From assembly GCF_029690065.1 (NCBI RefSeq), contig NZ_CP121463.1, positions 3,472,001 to 3,536,000 of the forward strand: DNA of 64,000 bases. The letters are read 5' to 3'. This stretch comes from Arthrobacter sp. Y-9 (GTDB lineage Bacteria; Actinomycetota; Actinomycetes; Actinomycetales; Micrococcaceae). This document shows positions 16,188 to 24,163 of the stretch, piece by piece (the first letter of the stretch is position 1; each line of letters starts with the position of its first letter). Below the pieces are notes generated by a model. That model searched no databases. It saw only the letters and a list, made by a program, of their open reading frames with translations, and was not told where the DNA came from. The translations under genes and the position numbers were made by a program.

Positions 16188-17414
16188 TCAGACGATGTGC
16201 GGCTCGTGGGCGTTCAGGTACTTCCGGCCCGTGAAGATCGCCACGAGGGAGAGGACCATGATCACGGCGGCGAAGAAGAACGGCACCTGCGCCCCGAAGT
16301 TCTCCCCGAGCTGCGCGGCGATGAACGGAGCCAGCGCGCCGCCCATCCAGCGCACGAAGTTGTATCCGGCGGACGCCACCGGTCGCGGCGAGTCGGACAC
16401 TTCCATGGCCAGCTCGGTGAACAGGGTGTTGTTGATGCCGAGCAGTGCGCCCGAGATGATCACGAGCACCACGACGGTGGGCACGGAGTGCGCCAGAGCG
16501 GCGAGCCCCAGCCCCACGAGCACCACCAGCAGGCCGGTCAGCGCCATCATCATGCTGCGCGTCGTGCCGAAGCGGCGCTGGAGAATGGGGGCCACGAAGA
16601 TGGAGAACACCGCGAGCGCGACGCCCCAGCCGAAGAACACGGCCCCGATGCCGTAGGCGTTCATGTGCAGGATGAACGGCGTGAAGGCGAGGATGGTGAA
16701 GAAGCCGAAGTTGTAGAACAGGCCGGCGAGGGCCGTGGTGCGCAGACCCGCGTGACCGAGGGCCAGGATCGGATCACGGAGCCGCACCTTCTGCGCGGGC
16801 TTCGGCAGCGTCAGCAGCATGAAGAAGAGGGCGATGAACGCCGCGGCCATGAGGAATGCGGTGCCGAAGAACGGGGCACGCCACTGCCAGCCGCCCAACA
16901 GGGCGCCCAGGAGCGGGCCGAGCGAGATGCCGAGACCCAGCGCGGCCTCGTAGAGGATGATCGCCACGCCCGAGCCGCCGCTGGCGACGCCCACGATCAC
17001 CGCGAGCGCGGTCGCCACGAACAGCGCGTTGCCCAGGCCCCAGCCGGCGCGGAAGCCGACGAGCTGCTCCACCGAGCCGGACAGCCCGGACAGGGAGGCG
17101 AAGACCGCGATCAGGCCCAGACCGATCAGCAGGGTCTTCTTCCCGCCGATCCGCGAGGAGACGAAGCCGGTGATGAGCATGGCCACGGCGGTCACCAGGA
17201 AGTAGCTGGTGAAGAGCAGGGACACCTGACTCGGGCTGGCCTGCAGATTCTCCGCGATGGCCGGGAGGATGGGGTCCACCAGACCGATCCCCATGAAGGA
17301 GAACACGGCCGCCAGAGCGGTGGCCCAGACGGCTTTCGGCTGTCGGAAGAAGGACGCCTTCTCCTCTTCCAGGACTTCGTGACTCTCGTGGATGGTCTCA
17401 TCCAGCTGGTTCAT
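16188..17414 (-). CDS. MFS drug-type exporter (DHA1 family)
   Basis: A 408-residue, 12-helix major facilitator. Features of proton-driven drug exporters are seen: GIGLVDPILPAIAENL in helix 1, GFVSSRIGGKK as the loop 2-3 motif A, and LYEAALGLGISLGPLLGALLGG as the antiporter motif C in helix 5. ATG at 17414 has AGGAGAG upstream and lies 40 bases after the MarR gene, with which it forms a regulator-pump operon. The likely role is export of an amphiphilic drug or metabolite sensed by the MarR protein. Confidence 0.9.
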   Translation of the reverse strand: MNQLDETIHESHEVLEEEKASFFRQPKAVWATALAAVFSFMGIGLVDPILPAIAENLQASPSQVSLLFTSYFLVTAVAMLITGFVSSRIGGKKTLLIGLGLIAVFASLSGLSGSVEQLVGFRAGWGLGNALFVATALAVIVGVASGGSGVAIILYEAALGLGISLGPLLGALLGGWQWRAPFFGTAFLMAAAFIALFFMLLTLPKPAQKVRLRDPILALGHAGLRTTALAGLFYNFGFFTILAFTPFILHMNAYGIGAVFFGWGVALAVFSIFVAPILQRRFGTTRSMMMALTGLLVVLVGLGLAALAHSVPTVVVLVIISGALLGINNTLFTELAMEVSDSPRPVASAGYNFVRWMGGALAPFIAAQLGENFGAQVPFFFAAVIMVLSLVAIFTGRKYLNAHEPHIV

Positions 17415-17454
17415 TACTCGCTTCTCTCCTGTGGGCGGGATCCGGAAGGTCCGG

Positions 17455-17901
17455 TCACTCGCCACGCAAACGGTCGTAAATACTGGTCAGAACAGGAATG
17501 GCGGCTTCCAGGGCCGCCCGGTCGCGCGGCGGCAGCTCGTCGATCACGGCGGCGATGGCGCGGTTGCGGCGCAGGTTGACGCGGGCCACCGCGTCCCAAC
17601 CGTCATCGGTCAGCCGCACGACGACGGCGCGCGAGTCCTCGGGATCACTGTCGCGCCGCACGTAGCCGCGGCCTTCGAGGCGGGTGATCTGCTCCGTCGC
17701 GGTGGGCGCGCGCACCCCCAGGTTGCGGGCGATGTCGCTGACGCGCGCCCCGCCGTCGGCGAGCTGCGTGAGAAGGCTCAATTGCGAGCCGGTCAGCTCG
17801 GTCTCCCCGACGTCCAGTCGGCGCGTGACGTAGACCGCCTGGCGGAGGGCCTCCCGGAAGGTCCGGGCCAGCTCCAGAGCGGCATCTGATTCGCTGTTCA
17901 T
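17455..17901 (-). CDS. MarR family transcriptional regulator
   Basis: A 148-residue dimeric winged-helix repressor. The recognition region is VSDIARNLGVRAPTATEQIT, followed by the wing RRDSDPEDSRAVVVRLT with the conserved Asp-x-Arg. It precedes the MFS pump by 40 bases. Two palindromes overlap its own promoter (17904-17916 and 17919-17933), so it should repress itself and the pump. The -10 box is only eight bases from the ATG and there is no ribosome binding site, so the mRNA is probably leaderless or nearly so. Confidence 0.92.
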   Translation of the reverse strand: MNSESDAALELARTFREALRQAVYVTRRLDVGETELTGSQLSLLTQLADGGARVSDIARNLGVRAPTATEQITRLEGRGYVRRDSDPEDSRAVVVRLTDDGWDAVARVNLRRNRAIAAVIDELPPRDRAALEAAIPVLTSIYDRLRGE

Positions 17902-17903
17902 AC

Positions 17904-17933
17904 TTAGGTATCCTAACAGTTAGGGAACCTAAC
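17904..17933 (-). promoter_or_regulatory. Twin MarR operators overlapping the marR promoter
   Basis: Two palindromes, TTAGG-TAT-CCTAA (17904-17916) and GTTAGG-GAA-CCTAAC (17919-17933), have centres 16 bases apart. They share the half-site TTAGG. On the minus strand a -35 TTGAAG (17938-17933) and a -10 TAGGAT (17915-17910) with exactly 17 bases between are covered by the two sites. The regulator would sit directly on its promoter. Confidence 0.75.
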
Positions 17934-18116
17934 TTCAAGGGCCGGCTTGCGGCGATGACGGTGGCGGGGATCGCCGGCCCCCTTCGACACTTCGCCGCGT
18001 AACACCCGCAAGCATTCGACAACTGTCCCCTTCGGAGAAATCCCCTTCGCGCTAGGCTATGAGCGGCAAAATGTCAGCCAGGTCACAACCAGACATTGCG
18101 AACGAGAGGGCCCCGC

Positions 18117-19571
18117 ATGACCAATCCGCAATCGGCCACCACAGCCACCCGGACTCCCGGCGCCGCCCCCTCGGGCGAGGGCGAGCCGCACCTCGCCCGG
18201 GCCCTGAGCAACCGGCACATCCAGCTCCTGGCCATCGGCGGAGCGATCGGCACCGGCCTGTTCATGGGCAGCGGCAAGACCATCTCCGTCGCCGGGCCGT
18301 CCGTCATCTTCGTGTACATGATCATCGGCTTCATGCTGTTCTTCGTCATGCGCGCCATGGGCGAACTGCTGCTCTCCAACCTCAACTACAAGTCGTTCAG
18401 CGACTTCGCCGGCGACCTCCTCGGTCCGTGGGCCGGGTTCTTCACCGGCTGGACCTACTGGTTCTGCTGGGTGGTCACGGGCGTCGCCGACGTCATCGCG
18501 ATCGCCGGGTACGCGGAGACCCTCATCCCGGGCATCCCTCTGTGGATCCCCGGCGTGCTCACCATCCTGATCCTCCTGGCACTCAACCTGCCGACGGTGA
18601 AGGCCTTCGGTGAGACCGAGTTCTGGTTCGCGCTCATCAAGATCGTCGCGATCGTCGCCCTGATCGTCACCGGTCTGGTCATGATCCTCACGGGCTTCCA
18701 GTCCCCGGCCGGCCAGGCGAGCTTCACCAACCTCTGGAGCCACGGCGGCTTCTTCCCGCGCGAGTTCATGGGCTTCGTGGCCGGCTTCCAGATCGCCGTC
18801 TTCGCGTTCGTGGGCATCGAGCTGGTGGGCACCGCCGCCGCCGAGACCAAGAACCCGGAGCACAACCTGCCCAAGGCCATCAACGCCATCCCCGTGCGCG
18901 TGATGCTCTTCTACGTGGGCGCCCTCATCATCCTGATGTCCGTCACCCCGTGGACCGAGTTCAAGGCCGGTCACAGCCCCTTCATCGGCATGTTCTCGCT
19001 GGCCGGCCTCGGCATCGCGGCGACCGTGGTGAACCTCGTGGTCCTGACCTCGGCCATGTCGAGCGCCAACTCCGGCATCTACTCCACGTCCCGCATGGTG
19101 TTCGGCCTGGCCCGCGACGGCGACGCCCCGGCGGTCTTCGGCAAGCTGTCCCGCCGCAAGGTGCCCCAGAACGCGCTGTTCCTGTCCTGCGTGCTGCTGC
19201 TCGCCGGCGTCGTGCTCCTCTACGCGGGCAAGGACATCGGCGCCGCCTTCGACATGGTGACCACCGTCTCCGCCGTCTGCTTCATGTTCGTGTGGAGCAT
19301 CATCCTGCTGAGCTACCTGGTGTACCGGAAGAAGCGTCCCGAACTGGCAGCGGCATCGAAGTACAAGATGCCCGGCGGCGTCGCCATGGTCTACGTGGTC
19401 TTCGCGTTCTTCCTCTTCCTGATCTGGGCGCTGACCACCCAGCCGGACACGCTGACGGCCCTGCTCGTGACGCCGATCTGGTTCGTGATCCTCGTGATCG
19501 CCTGGCTCGCGATCCGGCGATCGCCGCATCACCTGGCACGTCATGAGGCGTGGAAACAAAGTATGAAGTAG
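18117..19571 (+). CDS. cycA: D-serine/D-alanine/glycine transporter
   Basis: A 484-residue, 12-helix amino-acid/proton symporter of the APC family, very close to CycA over its whole length. Examples are the N-terminal NRHIQLLAIGGAIGTGLFMG, MRAMGELLLSNLNYKSFSDF, and FAFVGIELVGTAAAETKNPE. It would bring D-alanine, D-serine, glycine and L-alanine into the cell. Alanine dehydrogenase 4.6 kb downstream could use the same amino acid. ATG at 18117 has GAGAGGG 6 bases ahead. A terminator-like hairpin follows at 19580. Confidence 0.92.
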   Translation: MTNPQSATTATRTPGAAPSGEGEPHLARALSNRHIQLLAIGGAIGTGLFMGSGKTISVAGPSVIFVYMIIGFMLFFVMRAMGELLLSNLNYKSFSDFAGDLLGPWAGFFTGWTYWFCWVVTGVADVIAIAGYAETLIPGIPLWIPGVLTILILLALNLPTVKAFGETEFWFALIKIVAIVALIVTGLVMILTGFQSPAGQASFTNLWSHGGFFPREFMGFVAGFQIAVFAFVGIELVGTAAAETKNPEHNLPKAINAIPVRVMLFYVGALIILMSVTPWTEFKAGHSPFIGMFSLAGLGIAATVVNLVVLTSAMSSANSGIYSTSRMVFGLARDGDAPAVFGKLSRRKVPQNALFLSCVLLLAGVVLLYAGKDIGAAFDMVTTVSAVCFMFVWSIILLSYLVYRKKRPELAAASKYKMPGGVAMVYVVFAFFLFLIWALTTQPDTLTALLVTPIWFVILVIAWLAIRRSPHHLARHEAWKQSMK

Positions 19572-19579
19572 CGTCTTTT

Positions 19580-19606
19580 AGTGGGTGGGCCTCAGGCCCG
19601 CCCACT
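19580..19606 (+). terminator. Terminator hairpin after cycA
   Basis: AGTGGGTGGGCC-TCA-GGCCCGCCCACT forms a 12-bp stem with one T/G wobble and a three-base loop. It lies nine bases after the cycA stop codon, separating it from the PTS enzyme I gene. Confidence 0.7.
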
Positions 19607-19663
19607 AGTATTTCGACAGTGTTGCCAGCACAAGATCCGTGTGAGTCGATCGGAGTTTTCACC

Positions 19664-21343
19664 ATGGGGTTCCAGGGAGTCGGAGTCAATCCGGGCCGCG
19701 TCATCGCTACCGTCAAGCACATGCCGGAGCCGTTGGCGGAGCCTCAGGCCGGGGAGACTCTGCCGCCGGGAGCGGACCCCGCGGAGGTGATCGCGGGCCT
19801 GAAGGCCGCGGCCCTGGCGGTGCACGACGAGCTCAAAGAACGCGCCACCCGCGCCAGTGAGGACGGCAAGGCCGTGCTCGAGGCGACCGCGCTCATGGCC
19901 AAGGACACCATGCTCCTCAAGGCCGCCGGAAAGCTGATCAACGCCGGCACCGGCGCCGAACGCGCCGTCTGGGAGGCTGCCGAAGGCGTGGCCGCGCAGT
20001 TCAAGGCTCTCGGCGGCTACATGGCCGAGCGCGCCACGGACGTGCTGGATGTGCGGGCCCGCCTGGTCGCGCAGCTGCGCGGCGTCCCGGCTCCGGGCAT
20101 CCCGGCGTCCTCCACCCCCTTCATCCTCATGGCGGAGGATCTGGCCCCGGCCGACACCGCCACCCTGGACACCTCCGTCGTGCTGGCCCTCGCGACCTCC
20201 GGCGGCGGCCCCCAGTCCCACACGGCCATCATCGCCCGCTCGCTCGGCCTGCCGGCCGTGGTGGCGGCCGAGGGGATCGAGGAGATCCCCGAGGGCGCCG
20301 AAGTGTATGTCGACGGCGCGGCCGGCCTGGTCGTCCCCGAACCCGGTGATGAGGAGCGCGAAGCCGCCGCGAAGTGGGCGAGCAGCGCCGCGACCCTGGC
20401 CACCTTCGACGGTGAGGGCTCGACGGCGGACGGCCACCTGGTGCCGCTGCTCGCCAATGTGGGCAACGCCAAGGACGCGGAGGCCGCCGCGGCCCTCGGC
20501 GCGCAGGGCGTGGGCCTGTTCCGCACCGAATTCTGTTTCCTGGAACGCGACACCGAGCCGTCCGTGAACGAGCAGGCCGACGCCTACCGTGCCGTCTTCG
20601 CCGCCTTCCCGGGCAGGAAGGTCGTGGTCCGGACCCTGGACGCGGGCGCGGACAAGCCCCTGCCGTTCCTCACCGACACCACCGAACCGAACCCGGCCCT
20701 GGGCGTGCGCGGCTACCGCACCGACTGGACCACCCCGGGCGTGCTCGAACGCCAGCTCTCCGCGATCGCCGTGGCCGCCGTGGACACCGAGGCCGAGGTC
20801 TGGGTCATGGCCCCGATGATCGCCACGCAGCCCGAGGCCGCGCACTTCGCCTCCCTCTGCGCCGGCGTGGGCCTGAAGACCCCGGGCGTCATGGTCGAGG
20901 TCCCCTCAGCCGCACTGAACGCTTCCAGCGTCCTGAAGGACGTCGCATTCGCCTCGCTCGGCACCAACGACCTCACGCAGTACACCATGGCCGCGGACCG
21001 TATGCTCGGCCCGCTCGCGAGCCTGAACGACCCGTGGCAGCCCGCCGTTCTCCGCCTGGTCCAGCTGACCGTCGAGGGCGCCAAGGCCGCCGGGGACAAG
21101 GCCGTGGGCGTCTGCGGCGAGTCCGCCGCGGACCCGGCACTCGCCGTCGTGCTCACCGGCCTGGGCGTGAACACGCTGTCCATGACCGCGCGGTCGCTGG
21201 CCGCCGTCGGCACCGTGCTGAAGAGCGTCACGCTGGCCGAGGCGCAGGAGATCGCCGCCCTGGCCCTGAACGCCGCGACCGCCGTGGAGGGCCGCGCCGC
21301 CGTCCGCGCCCGGCTGCCCATCCTGGACGATCTCGGCCTGTAA
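19664..21343 (+). CDS. ptsI: PTS phosphoenolpyruvate-protein phosphotransferase (enzyme I)
   Basis: A 559-residue cytosolic enzyme I that passes phosphate from phosphoenolpyruvate to HPr. The active-site histidine is His186 in SGGGPQSHTAIIARSLGLPA. The PEP-binding domain shows GVGLFRTEFCFLER, VVVRTLDAGADKPLPF and the catalytic cysteine in VCGESAADP. An N-terminal HPr-binding helical region is intact. The ATG at 19664 has CGGAG 8 bases ahead. The HPr gene follows after 52 bases, so the general PTS proteins are one operon. Sugar-specific EII genes are not in the window. Confidence 0.95.
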   Translation: MGFQGVGVNPGRVIATVKHMPEPLAEPQAGETLPPGADPAEVIAGLKAAALAVHDELKERATRASEDGKAVLEATALMAKDTMLLKAAGKLINAGTGAERAVWEAAEGVAAQFKALGGYMAERATDVLDVRARLVAQLRGVPAPGIPASSTPFILMAEDLAPADTATLDTSVVLALATSGGGPQSHTAIIARSLGLPAVVAAEGIEEIPEGAEVYVDGAAGLVVPEPGDEEREAAAKWASSAATLATFDGEGSTADGHLVPLLANVGNAKDAEAAAALGAQGVGLFRTEFCFLERDTEPSVNEQADAYRAVFAAFPGRKVVVRTLDAGADKPLPFLTDTTEPNPALGVRGYRTDWTTPGVLERQLSAIAVAAVDTEAEVWVMAPMIATQPEAAHFASLCAGVGLKTPGVMVEVPSAALNASSVLKDVAFASLGTNDLTQYTMAADRMLGPLASLNDPWQPAVLRLVQLTVEGAKAAGDKAVGVCGESAADPALAVVLTGLGVNTLSMTARSLAAVGTVLKSVTLAEAQEIAALALNAATAVEGRAAVRARLPILDDLGL

Positions 21344-21395
21344 CGGCCTCGGATTTTCACCCGACCCTCACCGTTTCCACCTGAAGGAGAACCCC

Positions 21396-21674
21396 ATGCC
21401 CGAACGCACAGCAGTCGTCGCCAGCGCCTCCGGCCTGCACGCCCGTCCCGCCGCGATCTTCGCCGAGGCCGCAGCCGAGCTGGACGTCGAGGTGACGATC
21501 GCCCTGGCCGGCACCCCCGAGGATGAGGCCATGGACGCCTCGAGCATCCTGTCCCTCATGACCCTGGGCGCCGGCAACGGCGACACCGTGGTCCTCCGCG
21601 CCGAGGGCCCGGGCGCCGAAGAGGCCCTGGATAAGCTCGCCACCCTTGTCGAAACCGACCTGGACGCCGAGTAA
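21396..21674 (+). CDS. ptsH: Phosphocarrier protein HPr
   Basis: A 92-residue HPr. The phosphorylatable histidine is His15 in ASGLHARPAA. The regulatory-serine region reads DASSILSLMTLGA, so the HPr-kinase-type serine position is kept in sequence, although actinobacteria usually lack that kinase. Ribosome site AAGGAG precedes the ATG. It receives phosphate from the enzyme I encoded just upstream. Confidence 0.95.
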   Translation: MPERTAVVASASGLHARPAAIFAEAAAELDVEVTIALAGTPEDEAMDASSILSLMTLGAGNGDTVVLRAEGPGAEEALDKLATLVETDLDAE

Positions 21675-21684
21675 CACTCCCCGC

Positions 21685-21751
21685 CGACTGCTCCATAGGA
21701 TGCCGGAATCACCCCGAATCGGGTGGAAAATGGCATCTTATGGAGCAGTCG
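21685..21751. promoter_or_regulatory. 20-bp inverted repeat covering the start codon of the excisionase-like gene
   Basis: Arms 21685-21704 and 21732-21751 pair at 19 of 20 positions, with a 27-base loop that contains a second small stem (CACCC/GGGTG). The right arm contains the ATG at 21740 and its first codons. In RNA this would hide the start codon, and in DNA it would be a good operator. It also lies 11 bases after the ptsH stop and could end that transcript. Confidence 0.75.
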
Positions 21752-22174
21752 ACGTTTAAGGCCCAGCCGCACACCACCGGCCCCCTCGCCGCCGACGCCG
21801 CCTCCGGGCTGCGGCGAGCGCTCGACGGCGGCCAGGACGTCACCGTCTTCGTGGACGGCACGGTCTTCCGGCTCCCCGACGGCGCACGAGACGCCGTGGT
21901 GGACCTCCTGACCCGCCTGTCCCGCGGGGAGACCGTCACCGTGACCAGCGGCGACGCCGCCCGCGGGGAGTCCCGGAACCCGCTCGACGACGAACTGCTC
22001 ACCACGAGCAAGGCGGCGGAGCTGGCCGGCATCTCCCACACGTACCTGCGCAACATGACGGACCGGGGTGAGATCCCGGTCCAGTACCGCGGCACGCACC
22101 GCCGGATCCGCCGCGGCGACATCACGGCCTGGCTGGCCGCGCAGAAAGCCTCGCACCCCGGAACCGTAGACTGA
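21740..22174 (+). CDS. Excisionase-family (MerR-like HTH) DNA-binding protein
   Basis: A 144-residue protein. Residues about 90-138 form an excisionase/HTH_17-type winged helix: LLTTSKAAELAGISHTYLRN, then RGEIPVQYRGTHRRIRRGDI and WLAAQ. The N-terminal half is a small alpha/beta region (VTVFVDGTVFRLPD) resembling antitoxin N-domains. Such proteins are often antitoxins of PIN toxins, but no PIN gene follows here. The start codon lies inside a long inverted repeat and has no close ribosome binding site. It may bind that repeat and control itself, which is inference. Confidence 0.75.
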   Translation: MEQSTFKAQPHTTGPLAADAASGLRRALDGGQDVTVFVDGTVFRLPDGARDAVVDLLTRLSRGETVTVTSGDAARGESRNPLDDELLTTSKAAELAGISHTYLRNMTDRGEIPVQYRGTHRRIRRGDITAWLAAQKASHPGTVD

Positions 22175-22178
22175 TCCC

Positions 22179-22685
22179 GTGCCCAAACTCTTCGGTCTTC
22201 ACAACCTCTACGGCGCCCTTGCGGCGGTCCTCGTCGGGACGCTCCTGAGCCTGCTGAAGGCCGACGGACTGATGCAGCTGCTCTTCGTGGCGGTGGCATA
22301 CATCGGCGGATCGATCGTGGCGCACGACGTGCTGAAGAAGCGCCGCGCAGCCCACGAACCGGCGCCCGGCCCCGAGGAGGACCAGGGGACGCGCTTCCAC
22401 CACTTCGACTCCCGCTCCCTGGACCGGATCCAGGAGGAACGGGCCCGTTCGGACCGCCGCGAAGCGGACGCACAGCACCTGCAGCCCGCTCCCCCGGCGC
22501 CCGTCACGCCCGTCGCCGAACCGCCGGTCGCCGAACCCCCTGCGCCCGCTCCGGCCACCTCAGCCCCGGACGAATCCGCGCCCCAGCACTTCGACGCCCG
22601 CGCACTGGAACGCATCGAGCGCGAACGCCAGGCCACTGAACGCCGCGACACCGAACGCCGGGACACCGGCCGCCAGGACGGCTGA
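22179..22685 (+). CDS. Membrane-anchored protein with a duplicated FDxRxLxRIxxER motif
   Basis: A 168-residue protein of unknown family. Two hydrophobic segments (about 5-25 and 30-50) are followed by a long polar cytosolic tail rich in Ala-Pro. The tail holds two copies of a short motif, HFDSRSLDRIQEERARS and HFDARALERIERERQAT, separated by a proline-rich linker. The motif looks like a repeated docking helix. GTG at 22179 lies four bases after the stop of the excisionase-like gene, so the two are probably co-expressed. Confidence 0.65.
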   Translation: MPKLFGLHNLYGALAAVLVGTLLSLLKADGLMQLLFVAVAYIGGSIVAHDVLKKRRAAHEPAPGPEEDQGTRFHHFDSRSLDRIQEERARSDRREADAQHLQPAPPAPVTPVAEPPVAEPPAPAPATSAPDESAPQHFDARALERIERERQATERRDTERRDTGRQDG

Positions 22686-22705
22686 CTGGAAGACTCGACG
22701 CCCCC

Positions 22706-23926
22706 TCAGATGCGGGGGCGCTCGTGCCAGCGCGCGGCCTTCAGCGCCGCGTGCAGTTCCAGCCGGACGGAACCCTTGAGCGGATCCGCGCCGATGATCT
22801 GCCGGACCTTCGCGAGCCGGTTGTACACGGTGCTGCGGTGCAGATGGAGCTCGTCGGCCACGTCCTGCACGGTCCCGCCGGTGTCATAGATCATCTCCAG
22901 CACCGGCCGCAGCTCCTGGTTCTTGTCCCCGGCCTCGAGCGCCGCGAAGTTGAGCGTGCTCGCCCCGCCCCAGTCCATGGGGCCCTGCGCCGCCGTCGCG
23001 AAGAACTGATAGATACCCGTGTCGCGGCAGTCCACCAGCTCACCCAGGGACGGTTCGACGACCCCGGCGAGCGCCGCCGTCCGCGACTCACCATAGGCGT
23101 CCGGCAGCTTCCGGATCTCGCCGAAAGGCTCGCTGAGCCCGATCACGATCCTCGGCCTGCCCTGCCCCGACCGCTTGGCCAGTTCCAGCTGGTAATGCAC
23201 CAGGACCTGCGCATGCACCGCCCGGCCCTGAGAGGCCCGGAACAGCATGACGGAGTGGCTGGGGCGGCCCGCGCTGAAGAGGGCCTCCTGCACGCCGACC
23301 GTGGACTGCAGCGCCGCGCTGCGGTGCGTGAGGGAAGCCGCCAGGGGGTCCTCGGGCTCATGGCGCGCGCCGGCGTCGAGCACCGTGATCAGCTGCCAGG
23401 GGCCTTTCCCGTGCACCTCGGCCCAGTTCCCGACGGCGGCGATCGCACCGCGCTCCCCCGAGCAGGCGGACAGGAACTCGACCTCGCGGCGCTTCCGCTG
23501 CTCCGACTCGGCCGTGTTGGATTCGAGGAGCAACGTGGCCAGGAGCTCAATCTCGTGGCGGACCTCGGCGAGCTGACCCAGGATCGGAGCGGCGCTGCTC
23601 TCCCCGCTGCTCTGCTGCACCCAGAGGTATCCCACCCGGAAGCCGCGCACCAGCAGCGGGACGCAGACACGGCCAAGCATGCCGAGTTCCTCGTTGGCCG
23701 GGACCACCACAGGTCGCACGGCGGCCGAGATGCCATGCGAGAGCTGCCAGGCGCTGACATCCGGCGGGACCCTCTTGGTGAGCAGGAAGTTGACCCGGAC
23801 GCGGTCCGCCTGCTCCTGATTGGAGCTGTACGCCACGAGGAGGCCGTCCAGGTCCTCCAAGGACAGGCCTCGCCCCAGGCGGGCGGCGAGCTGCTCGACG
23901 AGCTGTTCCACATCGGGTTGCTGCAT
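22706..23926 (-). CDS. PucR family regulator of alanine dehydrogenase (AdeR-like)
   Basis: A 406-residue regulator with a GAF-like N-terminal region, a central GGDEF-like/CdaR region and a C-terminal PucR helix-turn-helix. The HTH reads GTVQDVADELHLHRSTVYNRLAKVRQI in two halves. It is divergent from alanine dehydrogenase. In Bacillus subtilis the PucR-family protein AdeR activates ald, so the same role is likely here. The -10-like TAGGCT is seven bases before the ATG with no ribosome site, suggesting a leaderless mRNA. A palindrome (23928-23947) overlaps it. Confidence 0.85.
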   Translation of the reverse strand: MQQPDVEQLVEQLAARLGRGLSLEDLDGLLVAYSSNQEQADRVRVNFLLTKRVPPDVSAWQLSHGISAAVRPVVVPANEELGMLGRVCVPLLVRGFRVGYLWVQQSSGESSAAPILGQLAEVRHEIELLATLLLESNTAESEQRKRREVEFLSACSGERGAIAAVGNWAEVHGKGPWQLITVLDAGARHEPEDPLAASLTHRSAALQSTVGVQEALFSAGRPSHSVMLFRASQGRAVHAQVLVHYQLELAKRSGQGRPRIVIGLSEPFGEIRKLPDAYGESRTAALAGVVEPSLGELVDCRDTGIYQFFATAAQGPMDWGGASTLNFAALEAGDKNQELRPVLEMIYDTGGTVQDVADELHLHRSTVYNRLAKVRQIIGADPLKGSVRLELHAALKAARWHERPRI

Positions 23927-23927
23927 G

Positions 23928-23947
23928 CCGTCCAGCCTACTGGACGG
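23928..23947 (-). promoter_or_regulatory. Palindrome at the PucR-family gene start
   Basis: CCGTCCAG-CCTA-CTGGACGG is a perfect 8-bp inverted repeat directly in front of the regulator ATG, overlapping its likely -10 element (TAGGCT on the minus strand). It is a natural candidate for an autoregulatory site. Confidence 0.5.
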
Positions 23948-24163
23948 CAAGCTACACCAGGCGACAGTTGCCGCCACGGCCCTGAACAAATGTAGATAGC
24001 GAACAGGAAGAATCCCCGGAAATCCGCGGATCCCGCTCCGCTGCCAGGGCATTCGCCCTGTCGGGTGGCTCACACCGGACCTAAGCTGATCCCACAGAAA
24101 CTTCCCCGGTCCGCACCGGGCCAGAGACCGGCCCGACGGACATGAACGTCATGGAGCCCCCAC

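Noticed and set aside
21740-22174. Antitoxin of a classic PIN toxin pair
   Set aside because: The DNA-binding domain fits, but the following gene encodes a two-helix membrane protein with no PIN-domain acidic residues.
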